Source: Apus apus
Taxonomy: Eukaryota > Chordata > Aves > Apodiformes > Apodidae
Assembly (NCBI RefSeq): GCF_020740795.1
Contig: NC_067283.1
Span: 59,489,966-59,553,965 of the forward strand
Direction: 5' to 3'
DNA: 64,000 bases
Under the pieces are notes generated by a model. That model was not told the DNA's origin. It saw nothing but the letters and a program-made list of their open reading frames with translations, and did not search any database. The translations under genes were made by a program, and so were the position numbers. How positions within the stretch are numbered: position 1 is the first letter of the stretch; the number at the start of each line of letters is the position of its first letter. This document shows, piece after piece, positions 1-42,702 of the stretch.

Positions 1-759
1 TTGTGATGGTCTCCACATAGTTTAAGAGCAGTTAACATTCAGTATCAGTATAAAAATCAGTTAACAGATATACCCTAGCTTTCAGGTGCAGTTCTCAATG
101 AATTGTTATAGTAAAGAATGACTACAGTACAGCAGTATTCCCTGTTTCATAATCTGTAAAACCAGTCTTTTTAAAGAGACCAGACATTAATTATTCTTTT
201 CCAAAGTCCAGTACTATCATGCAACATCCAATACAACATACTGGCTCTTGCCAGTAAGTTGTAACGTGCCACAGAAGCAAGATAATACCCAGAAAGGAAA
301 GCTACTTTGTTCTGAGTAACAAAAAGGGATGGGGAGTTGGCAGCATAAATCCATTCAGGGTGTTATCTTCAAGTACAGGTATCACCTTCCCAAGAACATA
401 TCACCACACTAAAGCATATTCAGTGAAGGGCAGCAAATCAATAGATCTACATTATCAGATGAAGATTCTGAAGGTTGGCAATCCACAGCAAAAATCACTA
501 CTGAAACAGTGAGACACACTCGTCTGTTAACAGTCATATGACAGATGTGTTTTCTGCTTTAGGACATACCAGTTTTGAAACTCTGGTATTTTCTGCTTAC
601 ATTATGTGCATTTCCTTTCAGTGTTTATAAGCTGTCACATCCCACAGGATGGGTACAGCACTGTCACTTAGCAAAACTGTACTCTCAAAACAACAGGTTA
701 CAACTGGAAAAACTTAGTAAAATTAGAAATTATGTTACCCTTATGTGCCTAAAATAGGG
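1..759. other. Upstream intergenic DNA, no gene recognised
   Basis: AT-rich sequence with no recognisable protein similarity, RNA gene or repeat family. Short open frames here have no domain-like content, no codon pattern and no flanking splice or start context that would support them. Confidence 0.5.
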
Positions 760-1430
760 TTAAAAACAGAGGGAGCGCGGCAGAGAGACAGATGAAGACA
801 GAGATGAAGAAAGAGCAGATAGGAAAGGTATCACCACCCTTAGATCCAGCAACAATCTCAGCATGACATTGTGGTCCTTGGATGGCAGGCGCACGCCCCG
901 AGCATTTTGAGTCTGCCTCTTTTATGGCACCTGGACCTGGCTCTCCTGGTGAGGTTCAGCCTACTTTGCAGACTCAATGTTGGCTTTGGGAATGTTCTGG
1001 AAATGAGCCAGTGGGGCACAGAGATCCAAGTGATCACTTGGCCCCCATCTGAGTTGAGTGAGCAATGATCTTTATTTTCATACATTTGCTCTGTCATTAA
1101 GCAGTAAAGTGGTCTTTCACAAGATGGGACTCTGCCTCCGAGGGGCTCCTCTTGCCAGCTGTGTTCCTCATCAAGTAAGGACTGTGTCCCATTTACCAGG
1201 GTGGCTGCCAATGGAAGGGCTCCTCTTTCGAGGGCAATGTCCAGTTTATCAGGGTGGTTACAGAATGAGGGGCTCTCTTTGTGAGAGCTGGGTTCAGGTG
1301 GCTTATCAAATGAGGACCCCACCTGAGCACAATGTCCAGTTTGTCAGGGCAACTGTTTTGAGACAATTATTTTTTGGGACTCTACATAAGCTAAGACACC
1401 AGTCCTATATGAAGGTCTAATTCAGCAGAT
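760..1430. repeat. Repeat-like segment with three degenerate tandem units
   Basis: A stretch richer in GC than its flanks. From about 1141 it shows three imperfect units. They begin GGGCTCCTCTT near 1143, GGGCTCCTCTT near 1217 and GGGCTCTCTTT near 1270. Each is followed by a version of TGTCCAGTTTATCAGGG (near 1187, 1239 and 1331). On the minus strand there is an AATAAA (plus-strand TTTATT near 1072) and a TATA-like ATAAAAG near 920, the arrangement expected of a decayed minus-strand LTR. The family is not recognised, so the LTR reading is an inference. Confidence 0.4.
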
Positions 1431-2739
1431 CTGGGTTCTTCATAGGTGTGTGCAGAGAAAATGTATATTAGCATGGGATTTTTAATTTATTTTAACATCT
1501 TTCTTCATGAACAGTCACTGAAATTTGAACCTAACCTATTCAGAAATTTATTGAGGTAAATTGGGCTGAAAGAGGCTTGTGATTTCTATTCTGCTCCCCA
1601 GAAAGTAGCACACAGTTTTGCTGCAGGAACGCAGAGCTATATGTGAAGTTGGAAAACACTTGATGTCCAGATCCTGGCATCTATTCTAGTAGCAAAAAGA
1701 CCTGGTTAGAGGAAAGACTGCTGAGTATATTGATTTGTCTTTGCTATCTGGATAGCCAGGAGCCAGCTCAGGGTTCTGCCTCAATGTGGCACAACGCAAC
1801 TTCTCTATTCAACACCAAAGGCGATGTAGTAACTCCTCACAAATATTGGCAGAAGGAAACTTTGGAGGGTAAGACTAGAATCTCACATCTCTTGGCTCCT
1901 AATTTAAAAGATACATACAAAAGCCTTTTGCCTGTCAAATATTTTAGAAATATTTTACCGGATGTAAGCAAGCAAATAACTGAGGGCCAGGAAACCTGTA
2001 TGATGCTTGCTAGGTCTGTGACTGTGCTGTGCTGTTGCAGTGCTGAATTTTTAAAATTAAAACAGAAATTACTCATGACTTCAGGAGAAATTTGAAGCTT
2101 TATTAGTAGACAAAACCAGAGGTGTGAGTCAACTGTTGTATTTATGTACTAGGAAATTATGAAAAGTGTTTAGATAATATTCCCATGAGATTAAATACCA
2201 GCAAAAAAAGTATTGACAGGAAATTCATACCAGCAGTCATCTATGATGACCACTCATCAAAAAGGCCTTTTTAATCCCTGTCTTGAGCTTACTTATTTAA
2301 TTACATGCTTTAAGACCCACCCAGTTTCATGGACACCTTGGCACAGCTTTACCTGAGGAACTTACCAATTGAGGTTGTCATTGACAGGGAAAATAGATAT
2401 GAAGGACATGATAGGAATGGGTTATATATTCAGATTTGACAGTCAGAATCGTCAGTGTGGTAAAAAAAAACTTTAAAATTTAACTGTGTTTCAATGGAAG
2501 GTCATTCCTGATTGCAACTTCTATTTTTTTTTTCACTTTGTCTTAGTAATTGGGACTCATTATAGTTAATATTTCATGCTATTTAGAAACAGGTATCTAT
2601 GTTTTTGAAAGCAGTACTGTTGCAGATGTAGTAACATTTGACAAAACAGTGCAGTCAGAACTGAAGTTACATCAGGAGGAAAGACAAAATAGTTCAATAA
2701 TGTGTTAACCATCAAAAATAAAAAAACAAATCACACATT
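1431..2739. other. Intergenic DNA, nothing recognised
   Basis: AT-rich. An open frame of about 120 codons at 1730-2095 has no recognisable domain and is probably fortuitous. No RNA gene or repeat was identified. Confidence 0.45.
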
Positions 2740-4545
2740 TTGGATGGGGGGGGAGAGAAATATTGGATGCACGGGAGGACATTACAACCAAGGATGATGA
2801 AAAAGCTGAGATACTTAATACTGCCTTCGCCTCTGTCTTTAGTAGTCAGACCAGCTAACCCCAGAGTATTCAGCCCCTTCAGCTGGAAGATAAGGATGGA
2901 GAGCAGAACAAACCTCCCCACAATCCAGAAGGAAATAGTGACCTCCTACAGGACCTGGACACTCACAAGTCTATGTGGCTGGGTAGGATCCACCCAAGAG
3001 TACTGAGGGAGTGGGCAGAGGAGTTTGCCAAGCCTCTCTTTATCGTTTATCAACAGTCTTGGTTAACAGAGGAGGTGCCAGATGACTGGAGGTTGACCAA
3101 TGCGACATTCATCTACAAGAAGGGCCAGAAGGAAGATCTGGGGAACTACAGGTCTGTCAGCCTGACCTCAGTGCCCAGAAAAAGTATGGAGCAGTCCATC
3201 TTGAGTGCACTCACATGGCAAGTGCACAACAGTCAGGGTATCAGGCCCAACCAACATTGGTTCAGGAAAGGTAGGTCCTGCTTGACAAACCTCATCATTC
3301 TGTGACCAGGTAACTCACCTAGTGAATGAGGAAAAAGTTGTGGATGTTGTCTATCTGGATTTAAGTAAAGCCTTTGACACCATCTCCCACAGCATTCTCC
3401 TAGAGAAGCTGGCAGCCCATGGCATAGACAGTTGTACTATCTGCTGGGTTAAAAAATGGCTGTATGACTGAGCCCTGAGAGCAGTAGTCAATGGAGTTAA
3501 ATCCAGTTCACTGCCAGTTACTAACAGTGTCCCCCCAGGGCTCAGTTTTGGGGCCAGTCTTTATCAATTATGTAGATGAGGGAATTGAGTGCTTCCTCAG
3601 CAAGTTTGCAGATGACATCAAGATGGGTAAGACTGTTGATCTGCTCGAGGCTAGGAAGGCTTTGCAGAGGGATCTGGACAAATTGATTCAAACGGCAAAG
3701 ACCAGTTTCATGAAATTTAACAAGGCAAAGTGCTGGGTCCTGCACTTGGGTCACCACAACCCCAGGCAATGCTACAGGCTTTGGGCAGAGTGGCTGGAAA
3801 GCTGCCCAGAGGAAAAGGACCTGGGGGTGTTGATCAACAGTTAGCTGAACTTGAGCCAGCAGTGTGCCCAGGTGGCCAAGAATGCCAACAGCATCTTGGT
3901 TTGTATCAGGAATAGTGTGGCCAGCAGGAGAAGGTAGGTCATTGTGCCCCTGTACTCGGTACTGGTGAGGCCACACCTTGAGTAGTGTGTTCAGTTCTGG
4001 GCCCCTCACTACAAGAAAGACATTGAGTTGTTGGAGTAAGTTCAAAGAAGGGCAATCAAGCTGGTGAAGGAGCTGGAGAACAAGTCCTCTGAGGATAGCC
4101 TGAGGGAACTGGGATTGTTTAGTTTGGAAAGGAGGAGGCTGAAGGGAGACCTAACAGCTCTCTACAACTGCCTGAAAGGAGGTTGTAGGAAGGTGGCTGT
4201 TGGCCTCTTCTCCCAAGTCAATAATCACAGGACTAGAGGAAATGGCCTGAAGCTGAACCAGGGGATGTTTAGACTAGATATTAGGAAGAATCTCTTTACT
4301 GAAAGAGTAGTCAGACACCGGAATGGGCTGCCCAGGGAGGTGGCAGAATCACCATCCCTGGAGACATTTAAAAAACATGTAGATGTGGCACTTCAGGACA
4401 TGCTCTAGTGGGTGATGGCTTGTGTTTTTTGTGGGGTTTTTTGGGATTTGTGGTGTTGGGGGTTTTTTTTTGGGAGGTGGGGGTTGACAGTTGGACAAGG
4501 TGATCTTAGAAATCTTTTTGAACTGTGACAGTTCCGTGGTTCTGT
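2740..4545 (+). mobile_element. CR1-type LINE fragment, reverse transcriptase remnant
   Basis: A 5'-truncated, decayed non-LTR retrotransposon in the plus orientation. Translated pieces give a typical CR1 reverse transcriptase: a GNYRSVSL segment near 3150, a 'DLSKAFDTISH' segment near 3360-3390 and the catalytic FADD box at 3605-3616. These are followed by the conserved C-terminal region ending near 4408. Frame breaks and stops (for example around 3303 and 3470) show it is dead. The 3' end (about 4480-4545) matches the usual CR1 tail: a 'ttggac...gatctta' stretch followed by a degenerate 'ttctgtg' terminus. It lies upstream of TGFBR1 and is not part of a host gene. Confidence 0.9.
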
Positions 4546-7315
4546 GTTTTTTTAGAAAGATAGGACTCGCATCAGGTAATAATGATATAACACCAGACAT
4601 CCACAAGAATACACATAATGTAATACTTAGTCTTTTGCACCAGATACATATATAGACAAAGCATTTCCATATCCAGAAACACAGGAAGTAAGTATTTGCT
4701 TAGTCTAGTTTTGTATATGGTTATTAGGACCTCAATAATTGGTGCTCAACAGCCTCATTTAGAAAACAAAGACACAACATGGAAAAATGTCTTAAGGTAG
4801 AACACAAAGCAAGAAAAGGCACAGATACTTTCTATAAAACATTCCAGACTCAATAAACAGCACATTTGGTTTCTTGTGTGAGGATATTGCAGTTTTTACT
4901 GCCAAATAAAACAAAATAAAACAATTCCTGGTTAAAAAGTTTGTTTACTAAGGCCACAATTAAAAAATACATCCTTCCAAGTGGTTTATGGTGTGGATGA
5001 AATAATTTCTTAATATATTAAATAGTTTTGCATACCCCTACCCTTTCTTAAAAGAATTTGAGATGCGAGGGCCTCGATCTTCTCCATAGTCTCTCTTTTC
5101 ATCCCTACTGTGTTCTTCAATCCTTATGCTTTTGGATAGCTCTCTTTAAGTACCAGCATTCTTGCTACATTCTTAAATTCTCAAGAGAGACAGTTTCTTC
5201 AGCAATCTAGTGTCCAGTCTACTAAGACTTCTTGGATAAAAGTAAACCTTTTGCATGGAAAATTATCTCTGTAGAGATTCAGAATGAAGTAAATTCATAT
5301 TATGTAGAACCTACAAAAATATTTTAGGGCAATTCCCATACTAACCGAGAAATGCAAACAGCTAGAATTATTATTTTTTGTAGGTCCAGTAACAAAAGTC
5401 TTCCCTTAAATAGTGTCACTTGGAAATGGAGAACGAAACAAAAACTTCAATGATCTAAAAATTATATATTCTTGGAGAAAATTTGGAAACTTAGCTGCTC
5501 AAGAACTGGCAAAGAACAAAGAATTACAATCAATTTCCACCATCTCTCTTTTCACTGGGTAATTTGTCATCTTATCAAAATAGATCTTCAGTCTATTTTT
5601 ATATTTTTAAGTTTTTATCCCTGAGTAGGTACTAACTCCATTACCTGATTCAAAGACAAAACCACCTTTTTAGAACACACTACAGAAAATCTCCATATAA
5701 TTTTCTTTGACTGATAAAAGTACAGCACCTTTAGAGTGAACTATAGCTTCCGTTTGCAAACAAACAAATGGAAACTTACAGAAAACACTGCTAAGAAAGA
5801 CTACAGAAACAGGATTTTGAAAAAGCCAGGCAGAACCTGAACTGTGATAGAAGGCTTGACATTATCGCTTAAGGTGACATACAGTTACAAGCACTAAAGA
5901 GTGAGACTGGATGAGGAATATGTAGCAAGTCTAAAAAAGCTGCAGCATATCAGGCAATTCCTACAGCACACTATAGAAGCAACTCTTCTCTTATTCCCAG
6001 TTTTCAGAGTTAATAAATCAGGGGTAAGAATTAAAAGTGTGTTCTTTTCTTTTTTTTTTTTTTTTTTTTTAATTTACACTTAACTGAATAAAATGTTATT
6101 GTAATGACAGAGCAAAAGTTTTATTAAAAAACGTACTTCTTTGTTAAGGATGATTGATATTTAATCCAAGCTGGAATATAGATTCCCAAATCTAATGATT
6201 TGGGGGATTTAGCAGCTTATCACCAATACCCAGTTCCTGCTCTAAAAAACTTCTTGTGTGTAATGAGCCTTTATTCCATGAAAGAAGAAGAACCTTCTCA
6301 AACCCACAGGACGCCTACCTGCTAATGGGTGCACAGATGTCTACAGCAGGAAAACCTTATGATATGTGCATTCCTAGAGACACATTAACTTCTGATGAGT
6401 TACATATGCTGCTCCTTCTCCACTCAAGTCTAAACTGAGTCCAATCTCAAGACTCATTTCCGTGTAGGCAGAAACTGACCTTTCTTGAGAAGCAGAATGA
6501 TACAAATTATTACTTGCACCACCAACTTGGTACAGGCGGTAGCATTCAAGCAGGTAAAAGCTGTACTTCCATAGGAAAAAAAATATCCTTTCTTAATTAG
6601 AGACAAGCTACTTTAATGCATCTATCTTTCACTGTAGTCATAGGTGAGATACTCATGAAAGTTCAGAGTTGCTATAGCAATATAATGCTTTCAAATAGGC
6701 AATGACGTACAGTCTAAAGTAATTTCCAGACTTCATTGATGTCAGTCTCCTTGCTTTATCACTTCTGTGCTTAGCAATACATCTTGAAGTATATATTTCT
6801 TACCTGATTTCAGCATAAATTAGACCTCTCTTTAATAAGACTTAAAATCAACCCTGCTCTCTTTGAATACATTCATATATATTTCAAATGAAGCTGGATA
6901 TCATATGTGTAGGAAATGAGCTCAGCAGCTGATTACATTTTGTAACGAAACACTGAGTTTGAGGGGTTCAACAGCAGCAGTGCAAAACTGTCATTGCTGA
7001 GATCTGCTTAACAGCGGAGTAAGAACTTGCAACACTATAATGTATCCACAAACCCGTTAGCTATACAATAAGGAGAGTAATGGCTGGAGGGATAAAGCAG
7101 CTGCATCCTGATGTGGTGCATTCCTGGGCTGCCTAATTTATAACTCCAAGATATGGATCTGTTGTGTTTCACAGACAGTTAATTAAAAGTGAAAAGGCTT
7201 TCATATGCTTTAAGCTTCAACCGGCCTTCTGTTGATGGAGATGGTTATCTGGGGTTTTCAATAACTAAGATCTCACTGTATTTAGTTTTGGGAGCACTGA
7301 TGAGACAAACTGGGC
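4546..7315. other. Intergenic AT-rich DNA with a poly-T run
   Basis: No gene or repeat family recognised. It contains a long T-run at about 6050-6070. On the minus strand, 5038-5145 gives a short, strongly charged open frame (see findings), not enough to call a gene. An open frame at 5901-6083 runs into the T-run and looks accidental. Confidence 0.45.
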
Positions 7316-8275
7316 ATACACAGAATCATTATGGTTGGAAAAGTGCTTTAAGATCATTGAGTCCAACCATGAACCCAACTCAACTGAGTCTAGTGCTAAG
7401 CTATGTCCATAAGTACCCCATTTACACCTCTTTTAAGCACCTACAGAGATGGTGATTCAACCATTTCCCCAAGCAGCCTGTTCCAGTGTTTGATAACCCT
7501 TTCAGTTAAGAAGTTTCTCCAAATAGCCAATCTAAACCTCACCTGGTGCAATTTGAGGCCATTTCCCATTGTTCTGTTGCTTGCTACTACAGAGAAGAGA
7601 CCAACCCCCACCTCACTACAACCTCCTTTCAGGTAGTTGTACAGAGTGATAAGGTGTCCCCTCAGCCTCATTTTCTCCAGACTGAAAAACCCCAGCTCCC
7701 TCAGACTCTCCCCATAGAACTGGTTCTCCAGACCCTTCACCAGCTTGGTTGCCCTTCTTTGGACATGCTTCAACACCTCAATGTTGAAGTGGGGGGCCCA
7801 AAACTGAACACAGTACTTGAGGTGTGGCCTCACCAGTGCCCAGCAGAGGGGCAGGATCACCTCCCTGGTCCTGCTGGCCACGCTCTTTCTCGTACAAGCC
7901 AGGATGCTGTTGGCCTTCTTGGCCACCTGGGCACACTGTTGGCTCATGTTCAGCAGGCTGTTGATCAACATCCCCAGGTCCTTTTCCTCTGGGCAGCTTT
8001 CCAGCCACCCTGCCCCAAGCCTGTAGTGTCACCTGGGGTTGTAGTGACCCAAGTGCAGGACCTGACACTTGGCCTTGTTGAACCTCATACAGTTGGGCTT
8101 GGCCCATTGATCCAGCCTGTCCAGGTCCCTCTGCAGGGCCTTCCTACCCTCAGGCAGATCAACACTCCCTCCCAACTTAGCGTCATCTGGAAACTTACTG
8201 AGGGTGCACTTCATCTCCTTGTTCACATCATTAATAAAGATATAAAACAGAATGAGCTCGAGTACTGACCCCTGG
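7316..8275 (-). mobile_element. CR1-type LINE 3' fragment, minus strand
   Basis: Minus-strand CR1. The element's 3' end is at the left (near 7316-7370, the reverse complement of the standard CR1 tail) and the truncated 5' end is near 8275. The minus strand encodes the C-terminal part of the CR1 reverse transcriptase, including [19 protein letters not shown] and a mutated catalytic box reading FPDD instead of FADD near 8190. It is broken between frames and not functional. Confidence 0.9.
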
Positions 8276-9215
8276 GCAGATGTTTCTAAAGCTTATTAAA
8301 TTAGTAATTCTGAATATTTTGCTTGTCTCTGATTTATCAAGATCACAGATCTTTGATAAACTTTCTGATTTCTGTGCTTATATAAATTGCACAGAAATGA
8401 GCACTTTGATCCTTTTTGTCATCGTGTGAGTAAAACTGCTTGGGAAAATCAAGGACAGGGGAAGTGCAGGGTAGGTGTTTCTTATTTAGCATGGTTGGGT
8501 TTTTTTTAACTAGCTTATTCTATTGTTTTGGCAAATGTTACACATTCACTATTTTTCCTCTTGCTGAGTTCTTTTTGAACACAATTTCTAAACATCATGA
8601 TGCACTGAATAGTTTTTCAGAATGCATATAAAATGTAGCTAATTACCATGGAAATAAAACTGTAAAAACTGCAAATTAAGTGCTGCAACACCTCTATTTC
8701 CTCTTGCTCTAACACAAACTGTGCGCATTTTCTTGCTGAGAGATAGGTACCCAGGAATCAGGACAGGAGATGACATAATTTTAAGTATTTCTTCATTGGT
8801 GGTCTTTACCTCATGCATGTTATAGAAGTAGGGTGAGGCCTGGCAAAAATATTTGTAGCGGCACTGTTCACTACTCAAAAGTGACCTGAAACTGTCTTAG
8901 TTGGTGAGCTGTTACCTGCCAGTTACTGACTCATTTTATTCTTTCTATGGCTGGCAGCCAAACATTGCTCAAGATGCTAATTCAGAATGCTCCTCATAGG
9001 ACTGAACTGGGAGCCCTGAAAGAAATCCTTCACCATGCTCCGCTTCCTGTTTCCTGCCTTCTTTCAGATGTATTGTCTGTGGCCCATCATTAAATCTAAA
9101 AGATCCATGAAGGGCAAATGCACAGTGAAATTTTTCCCCCAAGCATTTAATTTACTTAAATTAGAGTTTCAGTGCTTTGCGTGAATGTAAAAGATGCCTT
9201 GGGATTTGAGTAATT
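8276..9215. other. Intergenic DNA, nothing recognised
   Basis: No protein similarity, RNA gene or known repeat was recognised. Composition is AT-rich and the open frames are short. Confidence 0.45.
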
Positions 9216-9657
9216 TGAGTGATTAAAAATGATCCAAGGGCTAAGAACACCTCTCCTATGAAGCCAGAGAACAGCCATGGGGCTGTTCAGCCTGGAGAAG
9301 AGAAGGCTCTGGGGAGATCTTGTAGTGGCCTTCCAGTACTTGAAGGGGCTACAGGAAAGCTGGGGAGGGACATTTTACCAGCACGTGTAGTGAAAGGAAA
9401 AGGGGTAATGGTTTTAAGCTGAAAGAGTGTAGATTTAGGTTAGACATTAGGAAGAAATTCTTTAGTGTGAGGGTGGTGAGAAACTGGAACAGGCTGCCCA
9501 AGGAAGTTGTGGCTGCCCCCTCCCTGGAAGTGTTCAAGACCAGGTTGGATGGGGCTCTGAGCAACCTGGTCTAGTAGAAGGTGCCCTTCCCCATGCAGGG
9601 ATGTTTGAACTAGTTGATATTTAAGGTCCCTTCCAATCCATTCAATGATTCTACAAT
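9216..9657 (+). mobile_element. CR1-type LINE 3' end, plus strand
   Basis: Contains the standard CR1 3' block in order: 'ggctgttcagcctggagaag' near 9280, 'ttagacattaggaagaaattc' near 9440, 'ggaacaggctgcccaaggaa' near 9487 and the terminal 'ttccaatccattcaatgattctac' near 9633. Only about 440 bp remain, the usual heavy 5' truncation of CR1 copies. Confidence 0.92.
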
Positions 9658-10989
9658 TTTAAGAGTGCCTCAAGGCTGGAGCAATTTTAACAGTGTTTCA
9701 GTATTTTTGACACTGGTATATTATTTGAGGATGTATGTCTATATATGGATAACTAAGAACATGTTTGCCTGATGTTTTCAACTTCAGTACTTGATTATGG
9801 CATGAATCTATATCAAATACAGATGTTTGGTCCAACATCTGTCACAAAGGACATCTGTCATTAAAACATTATTTTGCAAAAGAAAATTTAGGGTCTGTTT
9901 ATACATAATGCTGATTGTTGCTTAGAGAGAAAGGGAAACAGAATGAATTAATAACAATGTATCTCACTTTGAACTGTTATATTCTCAAGATTCCTATCCA
10001 GGTGCTGTGGGAAAACCAAGACTTTTTATAAAGGCTGTGTTACAATTGCAAGTAAAAAAAGACAGGAGACCAGTATGCCATATAAGTTAATGTGGCACTG
10101 AGAAGCATGGATGTTGCTGTTCTGACCATCAGGAACACTAGGAACTGGAAGGTCACCATCTGGCAGAGACAGTACATGAAGGTTACAAGAGTGCCTGCAG
10201 TGGAACTTGAATTTTCCTATGACTGAAAGGTCACACAGCAAGCAAAACGAGCAACAAAAGTAGTATAAAAGCATAAGCTGAACTTGAGGGACTCTTAACT
10301 TTTCTAGGGTCTGGACACAATAGCCAGGTAATGGAGCCAAAACTGGGGGAATGGGGAGCAGATTCCCAGAGCAAGCAGGTAACTATTGGTAGAGCAGCTA
10401 CCTGATCCCAAGAAGGAAGAGCCTTTCCTCCTTCCTTGCCATCCCTGCAAAAGCTAATAGAGCTGTGGATAAAACTAACAATCTCAGCCATGGTAATTTC
10501 CTTCACAGGGTGGATCCTAGTTGCCACAGGTTGTAAGATTAAGCAGAACCTTGGACCGCTCCTTGGATGGTACAAATTCGCTTCTGATTCCCAGCTAACT
10601 CATCCAGTTACACACCGCAAATGTGCAGACTCTGACATAAGACAATGCGCAGACTGTGAAATAAGTGGGGAGCTACAAACGGGAGCAGCACTGTTCTTTC
10701 TTGAGCAGCCCTAGCGCTCTCTGTGCTGCGGGAAGACGCATCCTCGCCCCTGCACGACGCAGCCCCGCAGGACCCGCAGCACGGCGGCGGAGCTCTCATA
10801 CGTACGCCAGCTGCTCTGCCGGCAGTGAGCAAGCTGTCAGCGTCTGGGTATTATGTAGCCACAATCCACCCGTCAAACCACGTGAGAGAAGCATGGCAGG
10901 GCTCTGCACACTTCCAGCCCGTCTCCCATCCGCACAGCCTCCGAGGATCAGTATTTCCTCGGCTACCGTGGCTTCTCTCCCGAGACAAG
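9658..10989. other. Intergenic DNA leading into the TGFBR1 promoter
   Basis: No gene recognised. GC content rises from about 10,690 towards the CpG island. Open frames crossing this boundary (for example 10,665-11,939) are products of low stop-codon density in GC-rich DNA. Distal promoter elements of TGFBR1 may lie here but none is distinctive enough to name. Confidence 0.45.
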
Positions 10990-11419
10990 CTGAGGGCTGG
11001 CTAACTCCTCCCCCACCTCCCTCCGGCAGCCTCCCACCTCCCGGCCGAGAGGGCAAAGCAGAGCCCAGAGCCACCGCAGGGCTTCAGCCGCACGCCCGGG
11101 GACTCTCCCACCGCCGAGACGCCTCCGGCCGTGCCCGGCGCTACCCCGCGGCCCCGCCGCCCCGCGCTGCCGCTCCCGCCCGGGCTCCCGCAGCCGCTTC
11201 CGCCGCCGCTCACCTCCCGCGGCCCCCGCGACGCCGCCGGGCCCCGCCAATCACCGCGCGGCCCCGCCCCGCGGCCCGTGCCCTCCGGCCGCCTGCTGCC
11301 GCGGGGCCGCCCCGCGGGGCCGGGGAGGCGGGGCGGGGCACGCGGCCAATCCGGCGGCGCCGCTGCCGGTTGCTCGGGGCAGGGGCGAGCGGGGGAAGCG
11401 GGCGCCGCGCGGGTGTCTG

Positions 11420-11446
11420 GCGGGGCGGGGCGGGGCGGGGCGGGGA
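11420..11446 (+). promoter_or_regulatory. TGFBR1: Tandem GC boxes (Sp1/KLF-type) upstream of TGFBR1
   Basis: Five back-to-back GGGGC units, a 5-bp-period array of GGGGCGGGG sites, end about 50 bp before the initiator ATG. Sp1 family proteins bind GGGGCGGGG. Its place next to the likely start region supports a role in TATA-less initiation. Such arrays are also prone to length change. Confidence 0.7.
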
Positions 11447-11495
11447 GCGGGCCGGAGGCCTGTGGCGCGGGCGCGCCCTGGCTCGGCGGCGGACC

Positions 11496-41635
<30,140 letters not shown>

Positions 41636-41710
41636 TCCTGGATTTGCTACCAAGAATCCTGTAAAAATCATTATCTGCACCAGAGTGGCGTGTTCAGAAA
41701 GTCAATTGTT

Positions 41711-41718
41711 CTACCTCA
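41711..41718 (+). promoter_or_regulatory. TGFBR1: let-7/miR-98 target site in TGFBR1 3' UTR
   Basis: CTACCTCA is a perfect 8-mer match to the let-7 family seed, 76 nt after the stop codon. TGFBR1 is an established let-7 target in mammals, so conservation of the site here is plausible. Confidence 0.65.
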
Positions 41719-42662
41719 TTGGGGGAACAGAAGGATGTTGCTGCCTTTTAGTACTTCATAGGAACGTCACTTCTTAAGACTTTTGTGGATGTACTGAACA
41801 GTTGTGTAGGGTCCTTTCTGTGCACTATGAACCTCTTTCCCAGGTTACTTACAGAACATTGTGTAGTGTAGTTTTATTTTTATTAATCAAAATTGTTTTT
41901 TATTTGTAAAGTTGATAGCTGGTCTTCTAGTTAACTGTGCTAAAAATAGGAGGTCACTTTTAAAATTGAACTGGTTCGCTATATTGTTTTAGAGTGCCTT
42001 GATGGCTCTTTAAGCAACTCTGTTCCTGGCTGGTACATTTGACTATTCTGAACCAATCATGGTTCTTTTGATTCAGATTGTGAATGTACTGTTGGAGTAT
42101 ACTTTGCTGGCTATTAAGATAGTGTATCTTTTGGACTCTTACTTTGATTTCAAATTTGACCTCATTCAGTTGTGGGAATGTAATTTATACAGCTATACTT
42201 CATACAAAATTAATGGGGGGTTTTCCACTTTTTCAGAACATTACATTGCCTTCAAAATAGATTGTACTATTCCAGTAAGTGCCGCTTTTGAGTCTTCTAA
42301 TGCAAAACAGTAGGAGTGTCCAAAGCCTACGGTACTTTTGCTTTCAAAGATACAAAAAAACCCAATATAAAATCAGGATAAAAAACAACTGTTCCTTTGC
42401 CTAGCTAAGATCTAACTCAAACTCGTTTCAGCAGGTGAATACATCATTAGTGGAAATACCTTTAATTTTACCAAAATCTGACTTTAAACCACTGTAGAAA
42501 TTTGAAATAGTGTAAGCTAGTTAATTCACTGTCAGATTTTTTAATTGTTGAGTCATGAGTCATAATTGTATGGAAGACTTTTTACCACTTGATGAAGTGG
42601 TACTTCTGAAATGCTTGAAGTGTACCTATCTGCTTCAGAAAAGTAGCAGGAGGAGCAAGATG

Positions 42663-42702
42663 CCATGAAGAGAGATATTGCTCCATGAAGAGAGATTTTG
42701 CT
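42663..42702 (+). repeat. 20-bp tandem duplication in the 3' UTR
   Basis: CCATGAAGAGAGATATTGCT is followed directly by CCATGAAGAGAGATTTTGCT (one mismatch), then CCAT. Confidence 0.93.

Noticed and set aside
3542-4045. 167-codon minus-strand open frame
   Set aside because: Antisense shadow of the plus-strand CR1 element.
7546-8268. 240-codon plus-strand open frame
   Set aside because: It lies antisense to a CR1 reverse transcriptase fragment and is a shadow of it.
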